NCBI GenBank assembly: GCA_001314805.1
Contig: LJSY01000005.1
Span: 1 to 64,000 of the forward strand
Direction of reading: 5' to 3'
Source of the DNA: Rhodobacteraceae bacterium HLUCCO18
GTDB lineage: Bacteria; Pseudomonadota; Alphaproteobacteria; Rhodobacterales; Rhodobacteraceae
Length of the DNA: 64,000 bases
The translations under genes were made by a program, and so were the position numbers. Under the pieces are notes generated by a model that worked only from the letters and a program-made list of their open reading frames with translations, did no database searches and was not told where the DNA came from. The first letter of the stretch is position 1. Every line of letters starts with the position of its first letter. Below are positions 35,262 through 44,011 of this stretch, piece by piece.

Positions 35262-36270
35262 CGCGCGCCCAGGCCGGGAGATCGACACCCGCGACGGGCT
35301 GCGGGCGCTGGGCATCAGCTTGGTCGTGGCCAACCACGCCTTCGCGGCGCCGGTCCATGGCGGTCTGAACCTGCTGTTTCTCGTCTCCGGCATCGCCTTC
35401 GCACAGCTCTGCTTCGGCGGGCGGGACCGGTCGGTTCTGGCCTTGCAGGTCATGCGTTTCGCCCGTCCGCTGGCGGTCTGGTCGGTCGTGCTTTGCCTCT
35501 TCTGGTTCGCCGTTTTCGGACGGTTCGACCCCGCCGAGCTTTTCATGGTCAGCAACTGGTTCACGACGGAGCGCGTCTCGAAATTCCCGATCTGGTACAC
35601 GCAGGTCATGCTGCAGATGCTGTTGGGCATCGTGGCCATTCTCGCGCTGCCCGGCATGCTGCAGCAGCTCCGCCGCGCGCCCGTCGCCGGCGCGGCGGGG
35701 TGGCTTGCGGGGGCGGTGGCGCTTGCGGTGGCGGCACAGATCGCGGTCGACACCGATCACCTTGCCGACAAGCTTCCGCATCTGCACGCTTGGAACTTCG
35801 TGCTGGGCTGGCTGTTCTGGGCCGTTCTCTATGCGCGCGAGGCCATCGGCGTGGACCGTGCGGTCCTGACCGTCTGTTGCGTGCCGCTGATGCTGGTCAT
35901 GTTCCTCGGGCTCGGCGTTCCGGGAGCCGAGATGCGCGTCTGGGTCGCGATCCCGGCGACGGTTCTGCTGATCTGGGCACCCGTGCTGCGTCTGCCCCGG
36001 CCTCTGGCGCAGCCCGTCCTGCTGATCGGTCAGGCGGTGCTGTTCATCTTCTTCCTGCATTACCCGTTCCTGCTGGCCGTCCGGACCCTGCTGGGCGGGC
36101 ATCTGCAGCCGCTGGCGCTCCAGAGCCTGCAATTCGCCGCTGGTATGGCCGGTCCGGTCCTGCTCTGGGCCGTGGTCACGGCGGCGCAGCGGACGCTGGC
36201 CCATGCGCGGATGCGGCGGCGCAAGACCGAGGGCGCGCGGGCCGGACGCGAACAGGTGGTGTCAGTGTAG
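35254..36270 (+). CDS. Membrane acyltransferase (acyltransferase-3 family)
   Basis: 338 residues with about ten membrane spans. The N-terminal REIDTRDGLRALGISLVVAN carries the family Arg/Asp and the catalytic His region just after (NHAF). The family transfers acetyl or other acyl groups across the inner membrane onto sugars. A TTG start at 35254 fits translational coupling (8-base overlap with the previous stop); no better start is visible. The C-terminus is basic and cytoplasmic. Its probable donor is the carrier domain encoded upstream, which is unusual, as most members use acetyl-CoA. It converges on the glycosyltransferase at 36273, 2 bases away. Confidence 0.82.
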   Translation: MSSARPGREIDTRDGLRALGISLVVANHAFAAPVHGGLNLLFLVSGIAFAQLCFGGRDRSVLALQVMRFARPLAVWSVVLCLFWFAVFGRFDPAELFMVSNWFTTERVSKFPIWYTQVMLQMLLGIVAILALPGMLQQLRRAPVAGAAGWLAGAVALAVAAQIAVDTDHLADKLPHLHAWNFVLGWLFWAVLYAREAIGVDRAVLTVCCVPLMLVMFLGLGVPGAEMRVWVAIPATVLLIWAPVLRLPRPLAQPVLLIGQAVLFIFFLHYPFLLAVRTLLGGHLQPLALQSLQFAAGMAGPVLLWAVVTAAQRTLAHARMRRRKTEGARAGREQVVSV

Positions 36271-36272
36271 CG

Positions 36273-37511
36273 CTAGTTGCGCTGTGGCACGGACGATCCG
36301 CCGCGGCCCCTTGCCTCGCTACGGATCGCCGCTGGGCTTTGCTCGATGGCTGGCATCTCCGCCTTTCGCCGCAGGATGCCCTGCAGGATCCGGTCGATCG
36401 CCGGTTCCATCCGCTCTACCGACCAGCACGACAGGTCTTGCGCCCGCGCTGCTTGCGACATGGCGCAGGCCAGTTCCGGATCGTCGAGCAACCTGGCGAC
36501 GGCGCACGCCATGGCTTCGAAATCGTCGCGCCCGACCACGAAGCCGTTCACGCCGTTCTCCACGATCTCCTCGATGCCCTCCAGATGGGTGACCACGACC
36601 GGTTTGCCGGCGGCGACATACTGGACCACGACCCGGGGCAGGCCCTCCCGCATGGACGGCAGAACGCAAAGATCGGCCGCCGCGATCCACCGCTCCACGT
36701 CGGCGCGAAAGCCCATGAACCGCACGCGCGCGTCAAGGCCGAGACTTCGCGCCTGTGCCCGCAGCGCGGCCTCTTCGGGTCCCGTGCCCAACAGGCAGAG
36801 GTTCAGGCCCGGCCGATCCCGCGCCAGCTCCGCGAAAACCTCGAGGAAGGCCGCATGCCGCTTGCGCGGCTCCAGTGCCGCCACGAGGGCGATCATCTGG
36901 CCCTCTGGCGCCTCGGGCGCCGGCACAGCCCCGCGAAACCGCCCGAGGTCCATGCCGGAATAGACCACATGGTTGCTCTTGTGCGTGCCGAGGCCGGCGG
37001 CCAGATTGGCGTCATGCATGCCCTGCGCCACCGAGATGAACCCGTCCGTCACGGGTGCGACGAGGCGTTCGAGAGCGAGGTAGAGCATCCGCTTGGGCCA
37101 CGAGACGTTCAGGAACGGCAGGATGTGCACGCTGTGCAGGATCACCGGAACCCCGGCGCGCGATGCCGCCAACCGGCCCAGCACCCCGGCCTTCGACTGG
37201 TGGGTATGCACCACGTCAGGCGCGATCCGCCGCAACGAGCGGGCCAGCGACACGATCGCCGCGAGATCGGAGGCCAGCCTGATCTCGCGCCGCAGCCGTG
37301 GTTCTGCCAGCCGCCGGACCCCGGTGGGAACGGCCGCGAGGGTCGCGGGATCGGCATCATTCCCATGGATGAGCCACACGTCGTAGCCGCGCGCGATCTG
37401 CCCACGGCAGGTCGCCAGTGTGTTCTCCTCCGCGCCGCCCGACAGGAGCGAGGTCATCACATGCACCACCCTCAGCGGGCGCTCGCCGGGTCGGGGGGCT
37501 GACCGGCGCAT
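36273..37511 (-). CDS. Glycosyltransferase, GT4-type (group 1)
   Basis: 412 residues from the ATG at 37509-37511, which overlaps the stop of the preceding gene by one base. An open frame continuing upstream over that gene is a shadow. GT-B fold: N-terminal VVHVMTSLLSGGAEENTLA, middle VVYSGMDLGRF, and the donor-site block VLPSMREGLPRVVVQYVAAG with the Glu-x7-Glu pattern modified to Glu...Gln. It adds a sugar to the growing lipid-linked repeat at the cytoplasmic face. It is last of four same-strand genes (sulfotransferase, GT4, GT2, this gene), all overlapping. Confidence 0.88.
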   Translation of the reverse strand: MRRSAPRPGERPLRVVHVMTSLLSGGAEENTLATCRGQIARGYDVWLIHGNDADPATLAAVPTGVRRLAEPRLRREIRLASDLAAIVSLARSLRRIAPDVVHTHQSKAGVLGRLAASRAGVPVILHSVHILPFLNVSWPKRMLYLALERLVAPVTDGFISVAQGMHDANLAAGLGTHKSNHVVYSGMDLGRFRGAVPAPEAPEGQMIALVAALEPRKRHAAFLEVFAELARDRPGLNLCLLGTGPEEAALRAQARSLGLDARVRFMGFRADVERWIAAADLCVLPSMREGLPRVVVQYVAAGKPVVVTHLEGIEEIVENGVNGFVVGRDDFEAMACAVARLLDDPELACAMSQAARAQDLSCWSVERMEPAIDRILQGILRRKAEMPAIEQSPAAIRSEARGRGGSSVPQRN

Positions 37512-38503
37512 CAGCGCAGCGCCAGGGGGCGCCGGGCCCACAGCCCGCGCGCGCGATGCAGCGCCGCGTCGGGATCGGAGGCCATGTAGGACAGCGCCAG
37601 CGCAAGCCGCGCCTTGCCCAGCGTCGGGTCGAGCCCCAGACACCGGCGCAGCTGCCGCCGCGCGGCCGCCCTGTCGCCGGTGGCGAAGAAATGCAGCGCC
37701 GTCTTGTAGGCGATCCGCGCCTCGCGCGCCGGGACAGCATCGGCCAGCCCCGGCACGATGCGGACCATCCGGCGCGTGATCTCCGCCTTGCAGGCGAGGT
37801 TTTCCAGCCCGTATTTCTCGGACCCCAGGCTGCCGTACCACGTCCGCTTGCGCAGGAGCGCAAGCGGCTGGTGATGGATCGGAGCCACGGCGGCGACGCG
37901 CAGCCAGTACTCGGAATCCTCGTTGAACGGCATAGTCGCATCGAACAGCCCCGCCGCCTCGATCGCGGCCCGGCTCAGCACCGCGCAGGACGGCAGGACC
38001 GGCCCACCATGGATGAAGAAGCGGCGCAGCTGGTCGACATCCGTGGCCGCGTGGTGATTGGCCGTGCCCCGCGTCTCCTGCCCGGTCAGGGCGTCGAACG
38101 TCACGTAGTCCGAATAGAGCAGGCCGATCCCCGGACAGGCCTCGAGCGCCGCGATCTGTGTCGCGATCTTGTCCGGATGCCATGTATCGTCGCCGTCGAG
38201 CAGCGCCACATGGGTTCCCGTCGCCCGCAGGATGCCGTCGTTGCGCGGTGCCGCGCAGCCGCCGCTATTGGCGTCCCGGGCGATCACGGTGATCCCGGAC
38301 TGCCGCTCAGCCATGGCCCGGGCCACCGCCAGCGTGCCATCGGTCGAGCAATCGTCGACGACGAAGATCTCGCCGATCCGGTCGCGCGCCGTCTGGGTCA
38401 GAACGCTGTCCAGCGCCGCCGCGATGGTGCGTTCCTGATTGTAGCAGATCACGACGACCGAGATGTCGATCGTCCGGTCAGGCGACGTTCGCATAGGCCT
38501 CAC
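37511..38503 (-). CDS. Glycosyltransferase family 2
   Basis: 330 residues. GT-A fold with DISVVVICYNQERTIAAALD at the N-terminus, FVVDDCSTDGT, and the metal-binding DGDD in VALLDGDDTWHP. The C-terminal 100 residues form helical repeats (CLGLDPTLGKARLALALSYM), like a short TPR tail. Start at 38503 or at the in-frame ATG at 38494; both lie inside the end of the previous gene (overlap 26 or 17 bases). Part of the exopolysaccharide assembly line; the sugar is unknown. Confidence 0.88.
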   Translation of the reverse strand: MRPMRTSPDRTIDISVVVICYNQERTIAAALDSVLTQTARDRIGEIFVVDDCSTDGTLAVARAMAERQSGITVIARDANSGGCAAPRNDGILRATGTHVALLDGDDTWHPDKIATQIAALEACPGIGLLYSDYVTFDALTGQETRGTANHHAATDVDQLRRFFIHGGPVLPSCAVLSRAAIEAAGLFDATMPFNEDSEYWLRVAAVAPIHHQPLALLRKRTWYGSLGSEKYGLENLACKAEITRRMVRIVPGLADAVPAREARIAYKTALHFFATGDRAAARRQLRRCLGLDPTLGKARLALALSYMASDPDAALHRARGLWARRPLALR

Positions 38504-39707
38504 CTCCGGATATCAGGGATCGATAGAGCGCTGCGTGACGGTCTGCGACGGCGTCCATGGAAAAGCCCGCGCGCACCCTCTCGCGGCTGGCCCGCGCCAT
38601 GGCGGCAAGCCTTTCGGGCGGGCAGGTCAGCGCCTCGGCCAGAACACCGGCCAGCGCGCCCGCATCTTCGGGTGGCGCATAGAGCCAGCCCGTGCGGCCG
38701 CCGGCCACCAGATCGGTGTTGCCCGAGACGGCGGACACGACCTGCGGCACGCCGTGGGCCATCGCCTCAAGGAGCGCGTTGGACATGCCCTCGGCGCGGG
38801 CGGGCAGCACGAAGAGATCGGCCGCCTCGAGCCAGTCCCCGACCGTGTCGACACGGCCCGCAAACCGGATGCTGCCTGCCAGCCCGAGCCTATCCGCAAG
38901 CCGCCGATGGGCATCGAGGCACGCGCCGTCGCCCAGAAGGACGAGGCGCGCGGGGATTTGTTGCGCCGCGACGGTGGCGAAGGCCTTGAGCAGCGTCTCG
39001 ACATTCTTTTGCCGTTCCATGCGCCCGGCGAAGAGGACCAGTCTTTCGCCGTTCCCAAGCCGCATCATGGACCCGAGGCTTCGGCCTTCCTCCCTACCGG
39101 TGTCGGGTGGCTCCACCCCGTTGGGAATGTGCACGAGCCTGTCGGGGCCGATCCCGTAGCCGCGCAGATCGTCCATCATCTCGGCGCTGGTGCCGACGAA
39201 GGCGCTGGCGCCGTCGCGGATCTCGCGGGCGGCGAGCCTTCCGTAGACGAACCGCTTCTTCTCGAGGCTGCGGAAATCGAAATTCGGACCGGCCGAGCCG
39301 AGCTTGACGACGCAGGGCACGCCGATGCGCCGGGCCGCGCGCACCCCGATCCAGGCGTTGAGCTTGGCGTGGTGACAGTGGATCAGGTCGATCCGGTCGC
39401 GCCGCGCGTCGATCCACCGGCCCACCTTCCGCATCCACGACAGCGACGCGCCCAGATGGCGGCCGCCCTTCTGCGGCTCCACCGGGCACCAGAGGCGATG
39501 GACCTCGACGCCCTGCATCACCTCGACGGCGGCGGTGTCCCGGCGTGACCGGCTGGTGAGGATGACGGGCTCCAACCCGCGCGCCAGAAGGGCGCGGGAC
39601 AGGCGCAGGCATTGCTGCTCTCCCCCCGCGAAAACCTCGGGCATGAAGAGGTTGATCAGCATGACGACACGCAAGGGGCGCCGGGCTGCGCTGTCAGCCA
39701 TAGCCAA
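38478..39707 (-). CDS. Glycosyltransferase, GT4-type (group 1)
   Basis: 409 residues. GT-B fold: VVMLINLFMPEVFAGGEQQC with the N-terminal Gly-rich loop, IHCHHAKLNAWIGV, VHIPNGVE, LFAGRMERQKNVETLLKAF (donor-binding Arg and Lys) and the EGMSNALLEAMAHG block with the Glu-x7-Glu motif. It begins 14 bases inside the end of the sulfotransferase gene (39694), so the two are coupled. It extends the lipid-linked repeat unit in the cytoplasm. Confidence 0.9.
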   Translation of the reverse strand: MAMADSAARRPLRVVMLINLFMPEVFAGGEQQCLRLSRALLARGLEPVILTSRSRRDTAAVEVMQGVEVHRLWCPVEPQKGGRHLGASLSWMRKVGRWIDARRDRIDLIHCHHAKLNAWIGVRAARRIGVPCVVKLGSAGPNFDFRSLEKKRFVYGRLAAREIRDGASAFVGTSAEMMDDLRGYGIGPDRLVHIPNGVEPPDTGREEGRSLGSMMRLGNGERLVLFAGRMERQKNVETLLKAFATVAAQQIPARLVLLGDGACLDAHRRLADRLGLAGSIRFAGRVDTVGDWLEAADLFVLPARAEGMSNALLEAMAHGVPQVVSAVSGNTDLVAGGRTGWLYAPPEDAGALAGVLAEALTCPPERLAAMARASRERVRAGFSMDAVADRHAALYRSLISGGEAYANVA

Positions 39708-40590
39708 ACTCCCTCGCGAGGGGACGCGCGACCACGTTCAGGCAGAGCGCATGGGCCCGCGGCAGACGGGCAGGGGCGCCGGTGTCGGGCCGGATCGTCT
39801 GCGGCCGCAGGCGTGCGCGGTTGCCGCCCACCATGTGCCCGGCGAAGAAGGGACGGGAGGCTTCGACATGGTCGATCACGTCCCCGAGGTCGATCCCCGC
39901 AAAGGTCCCGATCCGCCCGAACGCGGAGGCCGGATCGGCGAGGACATCCTCGAATTTCAGGTGCAGATAGCGCTCCGCGCCGAACTCCTGGCCCAGGCGG
40001 CGCGCGATCCGGTTGGCCATGGTCCAGCCGAGGATCGGCCGCCATGTCTCGAACGGACGGGGCGCGCGGTGGCCCTCCAGAACCCAGTTCGACCCACGTG
40101 TGACGTAGGATTGCATGGTGTGTCGCGGGTCGCGCGTGAGATGCAGGATGCGCACGTCCAGCCCCGCCAGCAGGCTCAGAGCCAGGGGCCGCCCCGCCGC
40201 GTCGCGCGCGGATTTGGAACTGTCGACGACAATCTCGGCACCCGTCGCCGCGCCGATATGCCCGAAGAGGCCTTGGGCATAGGCGCGGTAGGCGCGGGCC
40301 TCCTCCGCCGCGACTGTGCCTGTGAGCAACCTGCGCAGATTGCCCCGGCGCTCGATCCCGCGCACGAGGTCCGCTTCGTTCGCCGGTCGTGCGGCCAGCC
40401 AGCCCGCGTAACGACAACAGGCCCCGTAGGCCGCGCCGCATGTGCAGCGGCGGTCGGGCAGGGCCGCATCATCCTGCAGATACGTCAGCTCCCCGGTCGA
40501 GGCGATCCGCCCGCTGCCGGCAAGCGCCATGTCCAGCAGTGTCGACCCGCTTCTGCTGTATCCGGCGATGTAGAGGATGCGGGGCGGCAT
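39694..40590 (-). CDS. Sulfotransferase-like protein with Cys cluster
   Basis: 298 residues. The N-terminal YIAGYSRSGSTLLDMALA matches the 5'-phosphosulfate-binding loop of PAPS-dependent sulfotransferases, and LHLTRDPRHTMQSYVTRGS matches the 3'-phosphate-binding segment. Between them lies CTCGAAYGACCRY, a Cys cluster seen in some bacterial members that may bind metal. The C-terminal LKFEDVLADPASAF is also family-like. It probably sulfates a sugar of the exopolysaccharide. It diverges from another sulfotransferase at 40755; the gap of 164 bases should contain both promoters. Confidence 0.82.
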   Translation of the reverse strand: MPPRILYIAGYSRSGSTLLDMALAGSGRIASTGELTYLQDDAALPDRRCTCGAAYGACCRYAGWLAARPANEADLVRGIERRGNLRRLLTGTVAAEEARAYRAYAQGLFGHIGAATGAEIVVDSSKSARDAAGRPLALSLLAGLDVRILHLTRDPRHTMQSYVTRGSNWVLEGHRAPRPFETWRPILGWTMANRIARRLGQEFGAERYLHLKFEDVLADPASAFGRIGTFAGIDLGDVIDHVEASRPFFAGHMVGGNRARLRPQTIRPDTGAPARLPRAHALCLNVVARPLAREFGYG

Positions 40591-40754
40591 GGAACAACTC
40601 TGGGATGTGTCAATTCCCGGTTATTCGCCTGCTTACTTAAGAAATGGTTTACGCTTCGGCGCTACGGTCCGATTGCATTAGCGATTGCGCGGGCGACGCT
40701 GGCGTTTTGCGCCACCGCTCCGACGCGGGTCGGACAGACACGAGGGTTTGGACG

Positions 40755-41675
40755 TTGCGTCCCGATTTCCTGATCATCGGCGCGGAAAAGGCGGGCACGA
40801 CATGGCTTCACGACGTGTTGCGCGCCCATCCCGACCTGTTCCTGCCAGATACCAAGGAACTCCACTTCTTCAATCGCTTCGATTCCAACGGGCGCGAGAT
40901 CGACACCTACGCGAGACGCGGGCTTGGATGGTACGAGCGCCATTTCGAGGCGGCGGAGAGGGGCAAACCGGCTGGCGAGGCGACGCCGCTCTACCTTTGC
41001 GATCCCGCAGCGCCTCGCCGCATCCGCCGGACACTGCCCGAGGCGCGCTTCATCGTGCTCCTGCGCGATCCGGTGTCCCGAACCTGGTCGCATTACCGAA
41101 TGGCCCGCGCGAAGGGTCATATCACGGAGGATCTGGCCACCCTGATCGACCGCCGGGATGCGCGCATCGTCGGCCGGGGCCTCTACGCCGCGCAGCTCGA
41201 CCGCTGGTTCGCGCTTTTCCCACGCGAGCGTTTCCTGATCCTCTTCTTCGAGCAGGTGATGGCAGAGCCGCAGGCCGCGCTCACTCGGATCGCCGCGTGG
41301 CTCGAGGTCGATCCCGCACCGTTGCTGGAGGCCGGGCCGGAGGTGCGCCGCAACGCCGCGACCGGCTATCGAAGCGCGGCGGTCTACAACGCTTCGGTCG
41401 TCGGCGCCCGCGCGCTCCGGCACTTCCCGCCGACCCGAAGCCTCGCGCGGCGGATGAAGGCCGCGGGGCTGTACGACCTTCTGAAACGGGCCAACCGCGT
41501 CGAGGCCCCGATGCTTTCGATGACGCAGGCCGAGCGCATGGCGCTGGTGGCCTGCTTCCGCGACGATGTCGCGCGCCTGTCGACGGCCCACGGGCTCGAT
41601 CCGCCCTGGAGCGGCCGGTTTGCCCTGGCCGCATCTCAATCCCCCGAACCGGAGCCCGTGTTGCATGTGCCGTGA
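40755..41675 (+). CDS. Sulfotransferase, carbohydrate type
   Basis: 306 residues from a TTG at 40755 with GAGGG at suitable spacing; the frame is open further upstream to an ATG at 40644, but that part reads as non-coding. The PAPS loop is FLIIGAEKAGTTWLHDVLRA, and the 3'-phosphate segment is FIVLLRDPVSRTWSHYRMAR. KELHFFNRFD and LILFFEQVMAEPQAAL are typical of heparan-type and bacterial carbohydrate sulfotransferases. Second of three sulfotransferase genes in the locus, 33 bases before the third and on the same strand. Confidence 0.85.
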   Translation: MRPDFLIIGAEKAGTTWLHDVLRAHPDLFLPDTKELHFFNRFDSNGREIDTYARRGLGWYERHFEAAERGKPAGEATPLYLCDPAAPRRIRRTLPEARFIVLLRDPVSRTWSHYRMARAKGHITEDLATLIDRRDARIVGRGLYAAQLDRWFALFPRERFLILFFEQVMAEPQAALTRIAAWLEVDPAPLLEAGPEVRRNAATGYRSAAVYNASVVGARALRHFPPTRSLARRMKAAGLYDLLKRANRVEAPMLSMTQAERMALVACFRDDVARLSTAHGLDPPWSGRFALAASQSPEPEPVLHVP

Positions 41676-41708
41676 CCGCACCTGGCACTGCCGCATCGGC
41701 GCCAGCCC

Positions 41709-42680
41709 ATGATCGAGCGCTGGATCGTCGTCGGCGGTTGCCCGCGCAGCGGAACGACGCTGGTGGGCAACGCGCTGGGCGCGGCGGAGAACGCCATCGT
41801 CACGCCCGAGGCGCAATTCGCGAGCGAGGCGCTGGCCGCGATTGCATCGGGAACGCTGCCGCCCGATCCGCGCGAGATCATCGCCTTCATCGCCGGGCAT
41901 TGGCGCTTCCGCATCTGGAACGCGCCCATTCCCGTGACATGGCCCGACTTGACGGGTGCCCAATCCGGTCTCCGCATGTCGGGCGCCGCCATGTGCGCGG
42001 CCATCCTCGGCCGGATCGTCTCGGACTACGCGCGCCACGTGGGCAAACCCGACGCGCGTGTCTGGATCGACCATACACCCGAGCATCTGCGCGCGATCCC
42101 GGTGCTCGCGACCTCCGGTTTCGATCTCTGCGGCGTGCATGTTCTGCGAGACGGAAGGGGGGTCGCGGCCTCCATGAAGGCGGTCGACTGGGGCCCCCGG
42201 GATGCCGCCGCGCTGGCGGAGTGGTGGCTGGCCCGCATCGCCGAGGGTTTCGCGGCCGAGCGCCTGTTGGGCGCGAAGGCGGCGACAGTGCGTTTCGAGG
42301 ATGTGCTGGCCGAGCCGGAGACGGCGCTTCGACGGCTCTGCGGCGCGCTGGGGCTGGAATATTCCGAGGCCATGCCGATATCGCGGGCCCTTCGCGTGGT
42401 CGACTATACCCGGGCGCAGCACCGTTTCGTCGGACGAAGACCCGACCCGGCGCGGGCAGAGGCGTGGAAGACGGCGCTCTCCGCGCGTGAACAGGAGGTC
42501 TTCGAAAGCATCGCCGGTCCGGCGCTCGCACTTCTGGGCTATCCGCGCGGGTTCGCCGCCCCTCAGCCGCCGGGGCGTGTCGAGCGGGTCGGGACGTGGC
42601 TGGTGCACAACCCGGTCCGGCGGCGCTGGATCAAGCATGTCAGGCTCAGGCGGCGCGCGGCCTTTCTGGACCAGCGCTAG
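41709..42680 (+). CDS. Sulfotransferase-family protein
   Basis: 323 residues. WIVVGGCPRSGTTLVGNALG is the PAPS-binding loop, VHVLRDGRGVAASMKAVDW the 3'-phosphate segment, and VRFEDVLAEPETALRRLCG the downstream family block. It ends in a basic tail (RRRWIKHVRLRRRAA), possibly for membrane or polyanion contact. Its last 4 bases overlap the end of the convergent flippase gene. With the two neighbours it argues for a sulfated polymer. Confidence 0.83.
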   Translation: MIERWIVVGGCPRSGTTLVGNALGAAENAIVTPEAQFASEALAAIASGTLPPDPREIIAFIAGHWRFRIWNAPIPVTWPDLTGAQSGLRMSGAAMCAAILGRIVSDYARHVGKPDARVWIDHTPEHLRAIPVLATSGFDLCGVHVLRDGRGVAASMKAVDWGPRDAAALAEWWLARIAEGFAAERLLGAKAATVRFEDVLAEPETALRRLCGALGLEYSEAMPISRALRVVDYTRAQHRFVGRRPDPARAEAWKTALSAREQEVFESIAGPALALLGYPRGFAAPQPPGRVERVGTWLVHNPVRRRWIKHVRLRRRAAFLDQR

Positions 42681-44002
42681 GATGAGGTCTGCCGCACGAG
42701 GCGCCGAAGGAGCGCCCGGGCGCTGGCACGGTTCGGCACGGCCGAGAACCCGAGGTGTCGCCGCACGCCATGGTTCATCACCACCCGGCCTGCCGTCACC
42801 GCGAGGGCCGAGGCCACGGCGCAGCCCGTCGCCCCGTAGTGCGGGATCAGCGCAAGGTTGAGCGCGGTCGCGATGGCCAGAGCAAGAAGCGCGGCGCGAA
42901 AGACGATCCGCTGTTCGCCGGTCATCTTGAGAAGGCGCGGCGACAGGGCGCCGAAACTCGCCGACACCGCTCCGGCGACCATGATCAGCGCGGGCAGGAA
43001 CGCCGCTTCGAACGCCGGGCCGAAGGCGAGGACCAGAATCCAGCGCCCCAGCAGCGCGAAGCCCAAGAGTGCCAACACCGCGCCCCCGAGCGCGGCAATG
43101 CTCATCATGCGGGAGGGCAACTCGAGCGCCGCGCGGTTGCCGGCCTGCCAGTCCCGGGCGATGCGCGGCCCGTAGGCCTGCTGCGCGGCCAGCGCCACGA
43201 AACCGGCAATCAGGAACGCGCGGGAGGCGATGCGGAAAAGGCCCGCCTGCTCAGGGGTCGAGAGATAACCCAGCATGACCGTGCCAAGCTCGGCCAGCGC
43301 AACGGTCACAAGCCCGAGAAGCGCGAACTGCAGGGACTCGCCCAACCATCCCGAGCGTGTGGTGGCGCCCCCAGTCCTGTCCCCGACCAGCCGCCAGTAG
43401 CGGCGGATGAAAAGGATCAGAACCGGCAGGAGAGCGATCTTGCTGGCCGACTGCAGCCAGAGCGCCGCGGCGGGGGTGAGCGCGCCGGCACCCGCGGCCC
43501 ACAGAAGGCAGAGGAGTGGCGCCAGAAAGGACTGCGCATTGGTGATCGCGATGGCCCGCGTGGTCTGGCCCTCGCCGCGCAGGACCCCACGCAGCGTCGC
43601 GGTGACGGCATTCGTCCACAAAAGCGCGAGGGCTGCAGGCAGGACGCCGTTCTCCAACCCGATCGGACCGAGCCCCCAGACGGCAAGGGCACCCATGGTT
43701 CCGAAGGCGACGGTCGCGATCGCACCGAAGCGGAGGGCGGCAATCGCCTGCGACCTGTCCGATTTCCCGATGGCGCCCGCGATCTCCCGTTCGCAGAGCT
43801 TGGCCGCGCCTTCCTCCACCGGGATGGTCGCCAGCCGCACCGTGGCCGCGGCGATGGCAACGAGGCCCAGCCCCGTTGGTCCCAGCAGCCGCGCCAGCAC
43901 CACCGCAGAGAGCAGGAGCGCGACCATCTGCACCAGGCGTCCGACGATGTTGCCAGTCAGCGCCCCGCGCAGGCTTTCGAATTCGACCCGTCCCCCTGGC
44001 AT
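42677..44002 (-). CDS. Polysaccharide flippase (Wzx/PST family)
   Basis: 441 residues with about twelve membrane spans. The N-terminus LRGALTGNIVGRLVQMVALL and ARLLGPTGLGLVAIAAATV are typical of MOP-superfamily oligosaccharide flippases. It moves lipid-linked repeats to the periplasm for the polymerase encoded next to it. It lies 9 bases downstream of the polymerase/ligase gene on the same strand, so the pair forms the Wzx/Wzy core of the pathway. Confidence 0.88.
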   Translation of the reverse strand: MPGGRVEFESLRGALTGNIVGRLVQMVALLLSAVVLARLLGPTGLGLVAIAAATVRLATIPVEEGAAKLCEREIAGAIGKSDRSQAIAALRFGAIATVAFGTMGALAVWGLGPIGLENGVLPAALALLWTNAVTATLRGVLRGEGQTTRAIAITNAQSFLAPLLCLLWAAGAGALTPAAALWLQSASKIALLPVLILFIRRYWRLVGDRTGGATTRSGWLGESLQFALLGLVTVALAELGTVMLGYLSTPEQAGLFRIASRAFLIAGFVALAAQQAYGPRIARDWQAGNRAALELPSRMMSIAALGGAVLALLGFALLGRWILVLAFGPAFEAAFLPALIMVAGAVSASFGALSPRLLKMTGEQRIVFRAALLALAIATALNLALIPHYGATGCAVASALAVTAGRVVMNHGVRRHLGFSAVPNRASARALLRRLVRQTSS

Positions 44003-44011
44003 CCGCGCAAC

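Noticed and set aside
36273-38183. Single 636-codon glycosyltransferase starting at 38183
   Set aside because: The first 220 codons are a shadow of the GT2 gene; the GT4 fold begins at the ATG at 37511.
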